Below are positions 18,400-25,889 of a stretch of 64,000 nucleotides of DNA, one piece after another. Origin of the DNA: Kribbella pratensis. GTDB lineage: Bacteria; Actinomycetota; Actinomycetes; Propionibacteriales; Kribbellaceae. The notes under the pieces are model-generated. The model saw only the letters and a program-made list of their open reading frames with translations. It was not told where the DNA came from and made no database searches. The stretch covers positions 1,111,838 through 1,175,837 of the forward strand of contig NZ_SODP01000002.1 in the NCBI RefSeq assembly GCF_004365355.1. Reading direction: 5' to 3'. The first letter of the stretch is position 1. Each line of letters opens with the position of its first letter. A program made the translations under genes and the position numbers.

Positions 18400-18476
18400 C
18401 CCAACCCAGGCCGCTGTCGGTTGGAGATAGACGGCTGCGGGGCTGGCTGCGGGATGTTGTTCGGGGGAAATGCAGC

Positions 18477-18509
18477 GGTCCCCCGCCGGGTGGTGTTTGG
18501 CGGGGGACC
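18477..18509 (-). terminator. Terminator hairpin downstream of the repeat protein
   Basis: GGTCCCCCGCC pairs with GGCGGGGGACC (11 bp, 11-nt loop) in the 156-bp space between the DsrE gene and the repeat-protein gene. A degraded second copy of the GGCGGGGACC arm lies at about 18530. It can work in both directions. Confidence 0.55.
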
Positions 18510-18555
18510 GTGGTGATGATTGGTGGTTGGCGGGGACCGTTTTGATGGTTGGTGG

Positions 18556-20301
18556 TTAGCGTTCGCGGCCGCTGTCGTCTCGGCCTCGGTCGGCTCGGTT
18601 GCGGTCCTGGCCGCGTTGCTGGGCGGGGGTGCCGGGGCGTTCGCTGGTTGCTACGCCGCCGCCTTCGCGGCTGGTGGCACCGGCGGCTGGGGCGTGGCCC
18701 TGCTGGGTAGTGCGCGTCAGCGTGTCACGTTCGCCCGCTGGGATCTCGCTTCCCGGCTGGGCTGGCCCGCTCTTCGCCCGTTGTTCGTCGAGCACCGGCT
18801 CCTCGGCGGGCGGTCGCCACTGGCTCTCAGCTTGGCTTGCCTGACCACCTTGGCTCTGGCCTTGTTCATCGGAACCGAGCGAGGCGCTCTGGTCGACGCC
18901 GGACTGGGCAGCGCTGCCGACCTGCTGCGCATTCAACTGCTGGCCGGCAGGGTTGGCGTTCTGCTCGCCCATCCCTTGCTCGGCCGCCTGCGCCTGCTGT
19001 TGCCCTTGCTCAGGACCCTGTACCCGCTGCGGCTCCGGCGCAGAAACCTCTTGATCCTGCCCAGACAACTGCTGATCCGGCCCGGTCGTCTGCTGCGTCA
19101 GATCGTCCTGCTGCTGACCCTCGGCACCGATCGTCTGGTTCCGTACGGCGCCGTCCTGGTCGACAAACTCACCGCCCTGATCCAAGCCCGCGTCCTGCTG
19201 GTTCTCAGCACCAATCGTCTGATCCCGCAGGGCACCATCCTGGTCGACGAACTCGCCGCCCTGATCCAAGCCCGCGTCCTGCTGGTTCTCAGCACCAATC
19301 GTCTGACTCCGTACAGCGCCGTCCTGATCGACGAACTGGCCCGTTTGGTCGAGGTCCGACGGCTGTTGCCGGCCCTCGGCGCCGATTGTTGAGTCGCGGA
19401 GTACGCCGTCCTCGTCGAGGAGTTGACCGTTCTGCGAAAGGTCGGTCTGGGTGTTGTCTGCGTCGAGGCCGGGCTGGTCGGCTGCGGGCGAGTTGAGCTG
19501 GTCCTGGTCAGCGACGGCGGTTTCGGCTTGCTGGAGGTTTTCGGATTGGGTTGCCGGGTCCTGCAACTCGCCGTCGGCTGCGAGGTCTTGTTGCTGCAGG
19601 GCGTCGGTGCGCTCGTCGTTCAGTTCGTTGTCGAGTGCGGTGGCGGCCTCGGCCGCGCCGACGGCTGCCGGCACGGCGTCCGCGGCATCGAGGCCGTCCT
19701 CGCGCTGCTGATCGCGGCGCCGGTCCTCCTCCTGCTTACGCCTTGCCTCGTCGTCGCGCGCCTGCTGCGCCTCGCGATTCTCGACCGCGTCGTCCACGCC
19801 GTCGCCGTCGCGGTCGTGGGCGTCCGCGTTCTGCTCGTCGATCTCGTCACGACGCTCGGTCGCGTCGTCGATGTGGTCCCGGTCGCGGTCGGTCCGGTTC
19901 TCGATGTCGTCGGGGATGCCGTCGCGGTCACGGTCGGCGTTCAGCTGGGCGTCCTGCTGATCGAGGCGTTGCTGGGCGTCGTCCACCTCCGCCTGCAGCG
20001 CCTGCCGTTGCTGCTCCAGGCCGCGGTTGTCTGCCGCCAACTCCTCGGCCGCCCGCACCTCGGCGGCAGTGCGCTCGTAATCCCGGGTGCGGTCACGCGG
20101 GTCCTGGTCGCGCGTCGCGTCGTAGTGATCCTGGTCCCAGCTCCGCCGTCTGAGTCCCTCCTCGACCACGGCGCGCGTTCCTTGCCGACGGCCCCAGTTG
20201 TCCCTGATGGCGCCGGTCATCCGCCTCCACTGGGCCCAGATTTCACGGCCTTTGGCGAAGAGGATCTGGAGGTAATGTTCCGCGCTTTCTTCCTCGGCCA
20301 T
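18556..20301 (-). CDS. Unknown acidic repeat protein with TSP3-like motifs
   Basis: A 581-residue, very hydrophilic protein with no signal peptide or membrane helix. Residues 1-45 form an amphipathic helical head (SAEHYLQILFAKGREIWAQW), about 70-120 is a predicted coiled coil, and about 122-177 holds calcium-type acidic motifs (DRDRDGIPDD, DRDGDGVDDAVENRE) like thrombospondin type 3 repeats. Four tandem 28-29-residue repeats (about 288-400) share FVDQDGAxRxQTIGAE. The rest is Gln/Ala/Gly-rich disorder ending in RGRDDSGRER. The start is fixed by a TGATG overlap with the upstream gene. I do not recognise the family. A scaffold or secreted structural role is possible but unproven. Confidence 0.7.
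   Translation of the reverse strand: MAEEESAEHYLQILFAKGREIWAQWRRMTGAIRDNWGRRQGTRAVVEEGLRRRSWDQDHYDATRDQDPRDRTRDYERTAAEVRAAEELAADNRGLEQQRQALQAEVDDAQQRLDQQDAQLNADRDRDGIPDDIENRTDRDRDHIDDATERRDEIDEQNADAHDRDGDGVDDAVENREAQQARDDEARRKQEEDRRRDQQREDGLDAADAVPAAVGAAEAATALDNELNDERTDALQQQDLAADGELQDPATQSENLQQAETAVADQDQLNSPAADQPGLDADNTQTDLSQNGQLLDEDGVLRDSTIGAEGRQQPSDLDQTGQFVDQDGAVRSQTIGAENQQDAGLDQGGEFVDQDGALRDQTIGAENQQDAGLDQGGEFVDQDGAVRNQTIGAEGQQQDDLTQQTTGPDQQLSGQDQEVSAPEPQRVQGPEQGQQQAQAAEQGMGEQNANPAGQQLNAQQVGSAAQSGVDQSASLGSDEQGQSQGGQASQAESQWRPPAEEPVLDEQRAKSGPAQPGSEIPAGERDTLTRTTQQGHAPAAGATSREGGGVATSERPGTPAQQRGQDRNRADRGRDDSGRER
19102..19440 (-). repeat. 84-bp tandem repeats within the acidic repeat protein
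   Basis: Four in-frame units (84 bp, the first 87 bp) encode LDQxGxFVDQDGAxRxQTIGAENQQDAG-like repeats, here given as FVDQDGA and QTIGAE cores. The two central units are nearly identical at DNA level, indicating recent expansion by unequal exchange. Confidence 0.85.
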
Positions 20302-20858
20302 CAGGCCACCTCGCTGGCGTAGACGGAGTACCCGAATCCGGCGGCAGTGTCGTCCGGGCCCGGCTGGGACGCGTACAGGTGGATCTCGGCTCCTGGGCGC
20401 AGCCAGACGGCCAGGTGTCGGCGGCGGCCGCGCCACTCCGGTGGGACGCGGAGATCGCTCCCGGGCCCGACGAAGACCGGCGGGCCCCAGTAGCGGCGGG
20501 CGAGCTCGAGCTGACCCGGCCAGTGGTCGTCCAGACCTTCCTCGGCCAGTGGAAGCTCACCGGAAGCGATGTCGTACGCCGACCAGCCGCTTCGCGGGCT
20601 CTCCGGAAGCACGGCGTCCGGCAGCACGAGCATCACCGTCTCGCGCTGGGTCACCAAGCCCCACGTGTACCGATCGGGGTCGATGTTGCCCGGCGCCCAC
20701 GGACGCCAGCCGGTGGCGGCGGTGACGCGGTTCACCAGGGCACGGATCGCGTCCATGCCGGTGTCCGGCGGGCCCCAGACCGTTCGCCAGTCCGCGACCT
20801 CGGCCAGATCCGCCATCGCACGCTCGTCATCCTCGGACGACCGCTCCTGCGTCTTCAC
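20301..20858 (-). CDS. Unknown 185-residue protein coupled to the repeat protein
   Basis: A soluble protein of mixed alpha/beta composition without signal or membrane segments. It contains WRTVWGPPDTGMDAIRALVN, TWGLVTQRETVMLVLPDAVLPE and a C-terminal HLAVWLRPGAEIHLYASQPG. GTG at 20858 is supported by AAGGAGTG. Its TGA overlaps the ATG of the repeat protein by one base, so the two proteins are translationally coupled and probably work together. I cannot assign a family. A chaperone or partner for the large acidic protein is one idea, based only on gene order. Confidence 0.68.
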   Translation of the reverse strand: MKTQERSSEDDERAMADLAEVADWRTVWGPPDTGMDAIRALVNRVTAATGWRPWAPGNIDPDRYTWGLVTQRETVMLVLPDAVLPESPRSGWSAYDIASGELPLAEEGLDDHWPGQLELARRYWGPPVFVGPGSDLRVPPEWRGRRRHLAVWLRPGAEIHLYASQPGPDDTAAGFGYSVYASEVA

Positions 20859-20966
20859 TCCGCCTCACTCCTTTCGCCCCGTCCGCCAAGAGGGATCGGT
20901 CCGCCCAGAAATCACTCCAGCCAGCGATCAGTTCGCTCAGAGTATGCCCCGATCGGTATCACCATC

Positions 20967-21069
20967 CGCCGTACAGACGCAGACCTGTGGATAACTGTTC
21001 CCCGCCGATCTCGTTCGCGACCAGTAATACGCCGTTCGCGAGCAGTAACCGGTGTACGCCGTACAGACG
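20967..21069. promoter_or_regulatory. Two pairs of direct repeats in a divergent promoter region
   Basis: GTTCGCGA(C/G)CAGTAA occurs at 21013-21027 and 21034-21048, spaced by 21 bp (two helical turns). CGCCGTACAGACG occurs at 20967-20979 and 21057-21069, framing the first pair. They fill most of the 236-bp gap between the unknown coupled pair and the cytochrome/molybdopterin gene and look like regulator binding sites. Confidence 0.5.
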
Positions 21070-21094
21070 TCCCCAGCGGGGTTGTAGTGGAAAC

Positions 21095-22246
21095 ATGAAG
21101 CTGCCGACGCTGCCGACCGAGAAGTCGTTCCAGTCGTCCCTGCACCACCCGAGGGTGGCGACGGTCATCGGGCGCTGGCTCGGCACCGTGGTCGTGATCT
21201 GCTTCCTGACCGGGCTGTACAGCCACTTCCAGCAGGACACCCCGAGCTGGCTGCCGATCCCGAGCCGTCCCGCGACGCTGTACCGCGTGACGCAAGGCGT
21301 GCACGTAGTGAGCGGGACCATCGCGGTCCCGTTGCTACTGGCAAAGTTGTGGACGGTCTACCCGAAGCTGTTCGCGAAGCTCCCGTGGCCGCCGAGTCGC
21401 AAGGCACTCGAGACGATGCTCGAGCGGGCGTCGATCCTGGTGCTGGTGTCGGCGATGGCTCTCGAGCTTTTCATCGGGTTCCTCAACACCCTGCAGTGGT
21501 ATCCGTGGCCGTTCCCGTTCCGCCAGACGCACTACGCGCTCGCCTGGATCATCGTCGGCGCCCTCTTCGTGCATATCGCTGTCAAGCTCCCGCTGATCCG
21601 GGCGAACTGGCGGCGCATCGCCGAGATCGTGCCGAACTCCTTGCCTCCGGCAATCTCAGGGCTCACCCGCCGCGGCCTGTTCCGGACAGTGGCCGGCGCG
21701 GCCGCGGTGGTAGGCATCACCTCGGTCGGCCAATCGGTGCCCGCGCTCGGGCCGGTTGCCGTACTGGCGCCACGCAAGCCGAACATCGGACCGCAAGGAC
21801 TCCCGGTCAACCGTACGGCGGACGCGGCCGGCGTGACCGGCATCGACGACAACTGGCGGTTCACGGTCAAAGGACCACGAGAGCTCTCGTACACCCTCGA
21901 GGAGTTGCAGCAGCTTCCGCAGAGTCGCTCGGCGTTGCCGATCGCGTGCGTGGAGGGCTGGAGCCAGGGCGGGCGATGGGAGGGCGTGCGGATCCGGGAT
22001 CTGCTCGAGCTGTGTGGCGCGCCGGCGCACTCGCGCGTGCGCGTGGTGTCGATGGAGAAGGGCGGGTTCTACGCGACCAGTGAGCTGCCGGAACAGTTCG
22101 CAGCTGACTCGCTGACACTGCTGGCGCTTCGGCTCAATGGCACAGAGCTGGCGCTGGACCACGGATTCCCGGCGAGGATCATTGCGCCCAACCGGCCCGG
22201 CGTACTCCAAACCAAATGGGTCCATCGGCTGGAGGTCATCGCATGA
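21095..22246 (+). CDS. Cytochrome b-like membrane domain fused to a sulfite oxidase-type molybdopterin domain
   Basis: A 383-residue fusion. Residues 1-180 contain four membrane helices (about 24-44, 67-87, 112-132 and 145-165) with histidines at helix ends (H44, H70, H146, H160), as in b-type cytochromes. A twin-arginine-like TRRGLFRTVAG and a fifth helix (191-212) follow, then a sulfite oxidase-type domain with molybdenum-ligand C285 in IACVEGWSQGG. It resembles YedZ and YedY (MsrP/MsrQ) functions joined in one chain, so it may reduce oxidised protein methionines or another S/N-oxide outside the membrane. ATG at 21095 starts the membrane domain. The substrate is not predictable. Confidence 0.78.
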   Translation: MKLPTLPTEKSFQSSLHHPRVATVIGRWLGTVVVICFLTGLYSHFQQDTPSWLPIPSRPATLYRVTQGVHVVSGTIAVPLLLAKLWTVYPKLFAKLPWPPSRKALETMLERASILVLVSAMALELFIGFLNTLQWYPWPFPFRQTHYALAWIIVGALFVHIAVKLPLIRANWRRIAEIVPNSLPPAISGLTRRGLFRTVAGAAAVVGITSVGQSVPALGPVAVLAPRKPNIGPQGLPVNRTADAAGVTGIDDNWRFTVKGPRELSYTLEELQQLPQSRSALPIACVEGWSQGGRWEGVRIRDLLELCGAPAHSRVRVVSMEKGGFYATSELPEQFAADSLTLLALRLNGTELALDHGFPARIIAPNRPGVLQTKWVHRLEVIA

Positions 22247-22740
22247 AGACCCGAATGGGACTGGCAGGCGTGGGCGTGCTGCTTGGCCTCTGGGGCGTTT
22301 GGAAGCTGGCCACCACCGTCGACCTGCACGGTTTGGTCCGGCTGCCGCTTTGGCTGGGTGGCGCGGTGCTGGCGGACGACTTCTTCTTGGTGCCGTTGAC
22401 CGTCACCGCCGGATGGCTGGTGACGCGGTGGGCGAGCAGGCCGGACGGCCATCGGACCGTGGGCGCCATCCGGACGACGTTGTTGTACGTCGGCATCACC
22501 AGCCTGATCGCGGTGCCGCTGATGCTGCGTCAGGGCAAGGGCGTGAACCCGACGATCCTGCCCCGAGACTACCTCCGGGACTGGTTATTGCTGGAGGCAA
22601 CGATTATCGCGGCCGGGATCGTCGGCTACCTCATCGCTTCACGTTCAGCAGGGAACGCGCTTCGTCCGGCGACATCGGCGGTCGTTGCGCGAGCGTGGCG
22701 AGGGTTGCGGCGCGTTCGACGAGCTCCGCGTTATGAGTGA
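22243..22740 (+). CDS. Integral membrane protein coupled to the molybdopterin enzyme
   Basis: A 165-residue protein with about four membrane helices (near residues 7-24, 32-62, 80-98 and 113-130). It starts inside the stop codon of the upstream gene (ATGA overlap), so it is probably a subunit or assembly partner. Its last 37 codons lie antisense within the 3' end of the BKACE gene, and this C-terminal part (RAWRGLRRVRRAPRYE) is Arg-rich and not membrane-like. The tail may have been gained by loss of the original stop. Confidence 0.65.
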   Translation: MKTRMGLAGVGVLLGLWGVWKLATTVDLHGLVRLPLWLGGAVLADDFFLVPLTVTAGWLVTRWASRPDGHRTVGAIRTTLLYVGITSLIAVPLMLRQGKGVNPTILPRDYLRDWLLLEATIIAAGIVGYLIASRSAGNALRPATSAVVARAWRGLRRVRRAPRYE

Positions 22741-23455
22741 CCGGCTGCCCCTTCGCCAGCGTGAGCGTGTCCTCCATACCGACACGGAGGTTGCCGCCCT
22801 TCGACAAAGCGGCCAGGGCGACCGTGATCGCCGTACGGCCGATGCCCGTTGCGGACCAGGACGTGACTGCATCCGGCAACGCGTTGACGGCCGCGACGAG
22901 CGCGTCCGCCGTACCGGGCATGCCACCGGGAACGCCCATGACCAGGTCGCAGTGCACGCGTTCGCCGTACGGCAGGCCGTACGTGCCGAGGAGGCGGTGC
23001 AGCGCGGCGACATGGCCTAGGTCGAACAGCTCGAACTCGGGCACGACCTCCCGCTCCTGGGTGAGCTGGTAGAGCTGGGTCACAAACGGCCACGGATTCA
23101 TGAACACGTCGTCGCCGAAGTTGACCGTCCCCATCGTCAGCGAGCAGGAGTCGGGTACGGCGTCGAGCACGCGCAGCCGGTGATCGTACGGATCGGTGAC
23201 CGCGCCGCCGGTGGACAGCTGCACGATCAGCGCGGTGTTCTCCCGGACCGCGGCGACGGTCTCCGTCAGCCGGCCGAGGTCGAGGGTCGGCTTGTGCTCC
23301 CCGTCGCGGATGTGGATGTGGATCATCGCCGCTCCCGCGGCCTCGCACCGCTTCGCGGTCTCGACCAGCTCGTCGAGCGTGGTCGGCAACGCCGGGCAGT
23401 CCGCCTTCGCGGTCTCGGCACCGGTGGGAGCAACAGTGATCAGAGTCGACGCCAT
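22631..23455 (-). CDS. BKACE family beta-keto acid cleavage enzyme (DUF849)
   Basis: A 274-residue TIM-barrel enzyme. Zn-binding HIHIRD (about 46-51), PEFELFDLGH and GGNLRVGMED are the signature blocks of the family that condenses a beta-keto acid with acetyl-CoA (prototype Kce, 3-keto-5-aminohexanoate cleavage enzyme). The substrate side chain varies, so the substrate is unknown. No lysine-fermentation genes are nearby. It is tail-to-tail with, and overlaps by 110 bp, the membrane protein gene. Confidence 0.88.
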   Translation of the reverse strand: MASTLITVAPTGAETAKADCPALPTTLDELVETAKRCEAAGAAMIHIHIRDGEHKPTLDLGRLTETVAAVRENTALIVQLSTGGAVTDPYDHRLRVLDAVPDSCSLTMGTVNFGDDVFMNPWPFVTQLYQLTQEREVVPEFELFDLGHVAALHRLLGTYGLPYGERVHCDLVMGVPGGMPGTADALVAAVNALPDAVTSWSATGIGRTAITVALAALSKGGNLRVGMEDTLTLAKGQPVTHNAELVERAATLATLAQRPPMSPDEARSLLNVKR

Positions 23456-23547
23456 GGACGAATCCTGCCAGATCGGTCATGAAAGCGGATATTTGCCGGT
23501 CCCGAGGTCCGATCACCGGACGATCTCCGGCAGGAGAGGATGGCCTC

Positions 23548-23973
23548 ATGAGAGCCGTAGTACAAAGAGTCAGCCGGGCATCGGTCACCGTGGACGGCGA
23601 GGTGGTCGGAGCTGTCGACGAGCCCGGACTGCTGGTCCTGCTGGGCGTGACCCACGACGACACCGCCGAGAAGGCGGCCGCGCTGGCCGCGAAGATCTGG
23701 ACCCTCCGCATCCTGCACGGCGAACGCTCCGCCGCCGACGAGCACGCCCCGATCCTCGCGATCAGCCAGTTCACCCTGTACGCCGATACCCGCAAGGGCC
23801 GCCGCCCGTCCTGGAACAACGCCGCCCCGGGCCCGGTGTCGGAACCGCTCTACAACACCTTCTGCGAGTCCCTGGAAGCCCTCGGCGCCAAGGTGGAACG
23901 CGGCCGCTTCGGCGCCCACATGGACGTCTCCCTCACCAACGACGGCCCGGTAACTCTCATCCTCGACGCATAA
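23548..23973 (+). CDS. dtd: D-aminoacyl-tRNA deacylase
   Basis: A 141-residue proofreading enzyme that hydrolyses D-aminoacyl-tRNAs. It begins MRAVVQRVSRASVTVDGEVV and contains SQFTLYADTRKGRRPSW and, near the C terminus, SLTNDGPVT, the conserved DTD active-site motifs (SQFTL and NxGPVT). AGGAGAGG precedes the ATG. The longer upstream frame lacks homology. Confidence 0.94.
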   Translation: MRAVVQRVSRASVTVDGEVVGAVDEPGLLVLLGVTHDDTAEKAAALAAKIWTLRILHGERSAADEHAPILAISQFTLYADTRKGRRPSWNNAAPGPVSEPLYNTFCESLEALGAKVERGRFGAHMDVSLTNDGPVTLILDA

Positions 23974-23980
23974 ACAGAAC

Positions 23981-24013
23981 CGGCCCCCGGATCCGTGCGG
24001 GATCCGGGGGCCG
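23981..24013. terminator. Strong terminator between dtd and the anchor-P gene
   Basis: CGGCCCCCGGATCC pairs perfectly with GGATCCGGGGGCCG (14 bp, 5-nt loop) between convergent genes. Confidence 0.75.
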
Positions 24014-24060
24014 AGGTGTTCTGGGTCGGTGAGGTTCGACTCAGACGGCGTCTGCTGGGA

Positions 24061-25287
24061 TCAGCTGACGACGCCGGCGGCCGAGTGGCCGACGACGACC
24101 TTGGTGTTCAGGCTGTAGACGTTGATCACCAGCGCGTCGACCTCGATGTAGCGCTTCTGCCGCAGGACCTTGTTGAAGGTCAGGCTCGCGATACCCGGGA
24201 TGTTCAGCGTCTTGTTCTCACCGGTCGGGACGGCGTAGGTCTTGCCGCCGACCTTGATCGAGGCGATCGTCGAGGACGAGCTCACGCCGCCCTTGCCGTC
24301 CTTGGTCTTCCACGCGGACGCGGAGGACTCGATCGCACCGATGGACAGGCTGCCGACCTTCACGCCCGCGACGTGCGAGGTGAAGTTGATGTAGGACTTG
24401 TCGGTGCCGATGGCGCCGTTCTTGGTGGTGTAGACGCCACCCACGTAGGCAACCTTCGGGATGTTCAGCTCGCCGACCGCGACCCGGACCGTCTTGCCCT
24501 CAGTGCCCTGGCAGGTGGTCTGAAGGGACGTGGCGTCGGAGACGACCAGCTTGTCGGCCGTGGCCTTGGTGCCGTACGCCGAGCCGATCACCAGTGCCGT
24601 GGCCGGCTTGGAGATCTCCGCGCGGGTCTTGAGCACCGCGACGTCGACGCCCTGCGGGATGTACTGGTTCTTCACCGTCGCGTGCAGCACGACCGCCTGC
24701 GCGTACGAGTAGATGCCGGAAGCGGTCTTCACGCCGCCGACCCGGTTCAGCACGATGTAACCGAGACCCGGAACCGCGATCTTGGTGTTCCACTTCGGCT
24801 TGAGCAGCGACGGCACCGAGATCGCACCGATCTTCACGCCCGCGAACGTGGTGTCACCCGTGTACGACAGCTGACCCTTGTAGTACTTCGCCGTCGTCGT
24901 GGTCTTCACGCCGGTCAGCGTGAGCAGGTTGCCGACGCGGATGTCGGCGGCCGTCGCGGTGCTGGTGACGCCCGTCCCGCTCTTGTTGTTGAACGCGTGC
25001 GTGTCGGTCTTCACCGAGCGTGCGATCGCCTGGTTGTTCACGTTCGCCGTGGACAGGTCGTTCTTGTCGTGCTTGGTGGCGTCAGTGGTGCAACCAAACT
25101 TGCTGATGACCTGCGGACCGCTGTTCGCCAGGCCGGATTCGACGTCGGTGCCGTACGAGTAACCGCTGTATCCGAAAACCGGCGAGGCGGACGCCGAACC
25201 CGAGGTCAGCGCGATCGTAGAAGCCACGCCGACGACCGCCGCAACTCCGACGGCAGCGAGCTTCTTGTATCCGATGCGGGGTCGCAT
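24061..25287 (-). CDS. Secreted choice-of-anchor P-like protein
   Basis: A 408-residue exported protein. A clear signal peptide (basic start, hydrophobic AAVGVAAVVGVASTIALTSG, cleavage near SASAS) is followed by a beta-rich Thr/Ser/Lys/Val sequence. Two similar halves can be seen, each with AGVKIGAISV or AGVKVGSLSI and then IxVPGLGYIVLNRV or LNIPGIASLTFNKV, so it is an internal duplication. This resembles actinobacterial proteins annotated as choice-of-anchor P, of unknown function. A strong GGGAGGAGGGG ribosome site suggests high expression. Confidence 0.7.
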   Translation of the reverse strand: MRPRIGYKKLAAVGVAAVVGVASTIALTSGSASASPVFGYSGYSYGTDVESGLANSGPQVISKFGCTTDATKHDKNDLSTANVNNQAIARSVKTDTHAFNNKSGTGVTSTATAADIRVGNLLTLTGVKTTTTAKYYKGQLSYTGDTTFAGVKIGAISVPSLLKPKWNTKIAVPGLGYIVLNRVGGVKTASGIYSYAQAVVLHATVKNQYIPQGVDVAVLKTRAEISKPATALVIGSAYGTKATADKLVVSDATSLQTTCQGTEGKTVRVAVGELNIPKVAYVGGVYTTKNGAIGTDKSYINFTSHVAGVKVGSLSIGAIESSASAWKTKDGKGGVSSSSTIASIKVGGKTYAVPTGENKTLNIPGIASLTFNKVLRQKRYIEVDALVINVYSLNTKVVVGHSAAGVVS

Positions 25288-25589
25288 TGACCCCTCCTCC
25301 CTGAGTGATGACGTGACCCGAAGCGCGGGTCAGGACACAGACACAACTCAGCCGATTGCGGTAGGTGACGAGCCGACCGCGCTCTGAGACCTAACCGTTA
25401 CATTGCCGCTCGTCCCGCGAGATTTCCCCCACCGACCCGTAACTCGGCAGCGATGACCCGAAATCCCTGCCCCGTAAGCAATCCCGGGCATGCCGAAGGG
25501 CCCGGACGCGCAAGGTCCGGGCCCTTCGTGCCTACTTCAGGGTGGGCCACCGATGGGTGGTGGTGGCACCTTGTGTAACGACCGACTGC
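25288..25589. other. Intergenic region with promoter side and terminator
   Basis: This 302-bp gap holds the 5' region of the secreted anchor-P-like gene on its left, including the ribosome site next to 25288. Its right end holds a strong hairpin that serves the DUF1416 operon. No further reading frame or repeat is evident. Confidence 0.5.
25495..25527 (-). terminator. Terminator of the sulfurtransferase operon
   Basis: GAAGGGCCCGGAC pairs with GTCCGGGCCCTTC (13 bp, 7-nt loop) about 60 bp downstream of the DUF1416 stop. Confidence 0.7.
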
Positions 25590-25886
25590 TCAGACGGTGA
25601 CGGCCACTTCCGCGACCTCGCCGTACTGCGCGACCACCTGGCGGTCGACCGGGTCGGCCTTCGGGGCCAGCGTCCGCAGCGTCCAGCTGCCCGGCGCCGC
25701 GAAGAACCGGAAGTGCCCGGTGGCCGACGTCGGCACCTCGGCGGTGAACTCACCGGTCGAGTCCAGCAGCCGCACGTACGCGCCGCCGACCGGCTCCTCG
25801 CCGCGCAGCACCTGGCCCTGGATCACGGCTTCCTTGTCGACGTCGACGCCCTTGAGGTCGAGGCCGCCCTTCGTTGCTCCACACAT
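25590..25886 (-). CDS. sseC: DUF1416 protein (SseC-like)
   Basis: A 98-residue, single Ig-like or carboxypeptidase-regulatory-like beta domain (VIQGQVLRGEEPVGGAYVRLL, quoted up to GGAYV; TGEFTAEVPTSATGHFRFFA). It matches SseC of M. tuberculosis, which is always encoded beside a CysA-type thiosulfate sulfurtransferase. It begins with MCGATKGG, whose Cys is family-typical. It starts 3 nt after the rhodanese gene ends, so the two are co-translated. Its biochemical role is unknown. Confidence 0.85.
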   Translation of the reverse strand: MCGATKGGLDLKGVDVDKEAVIQGQVLRGEEPVGGAYVRLLDSTGEFTAEVPTSATGHFRFFAAPGSWTLRTLAPKADPVDRQVVAQYGEVAEVAVTV

Positions 25887-25889
25887 GTG

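Noticed and set aside
18520..20322. Long hydrophobic-looking plus-strand frames opposite the acidic repeat protein
   Set aside because: The Leu/Val-rich translation is the expected complement of Gln/Asp/Glu codons. There is no ribosome site at a sensible start, and the minus-strand gene is coupled to its neighbour.
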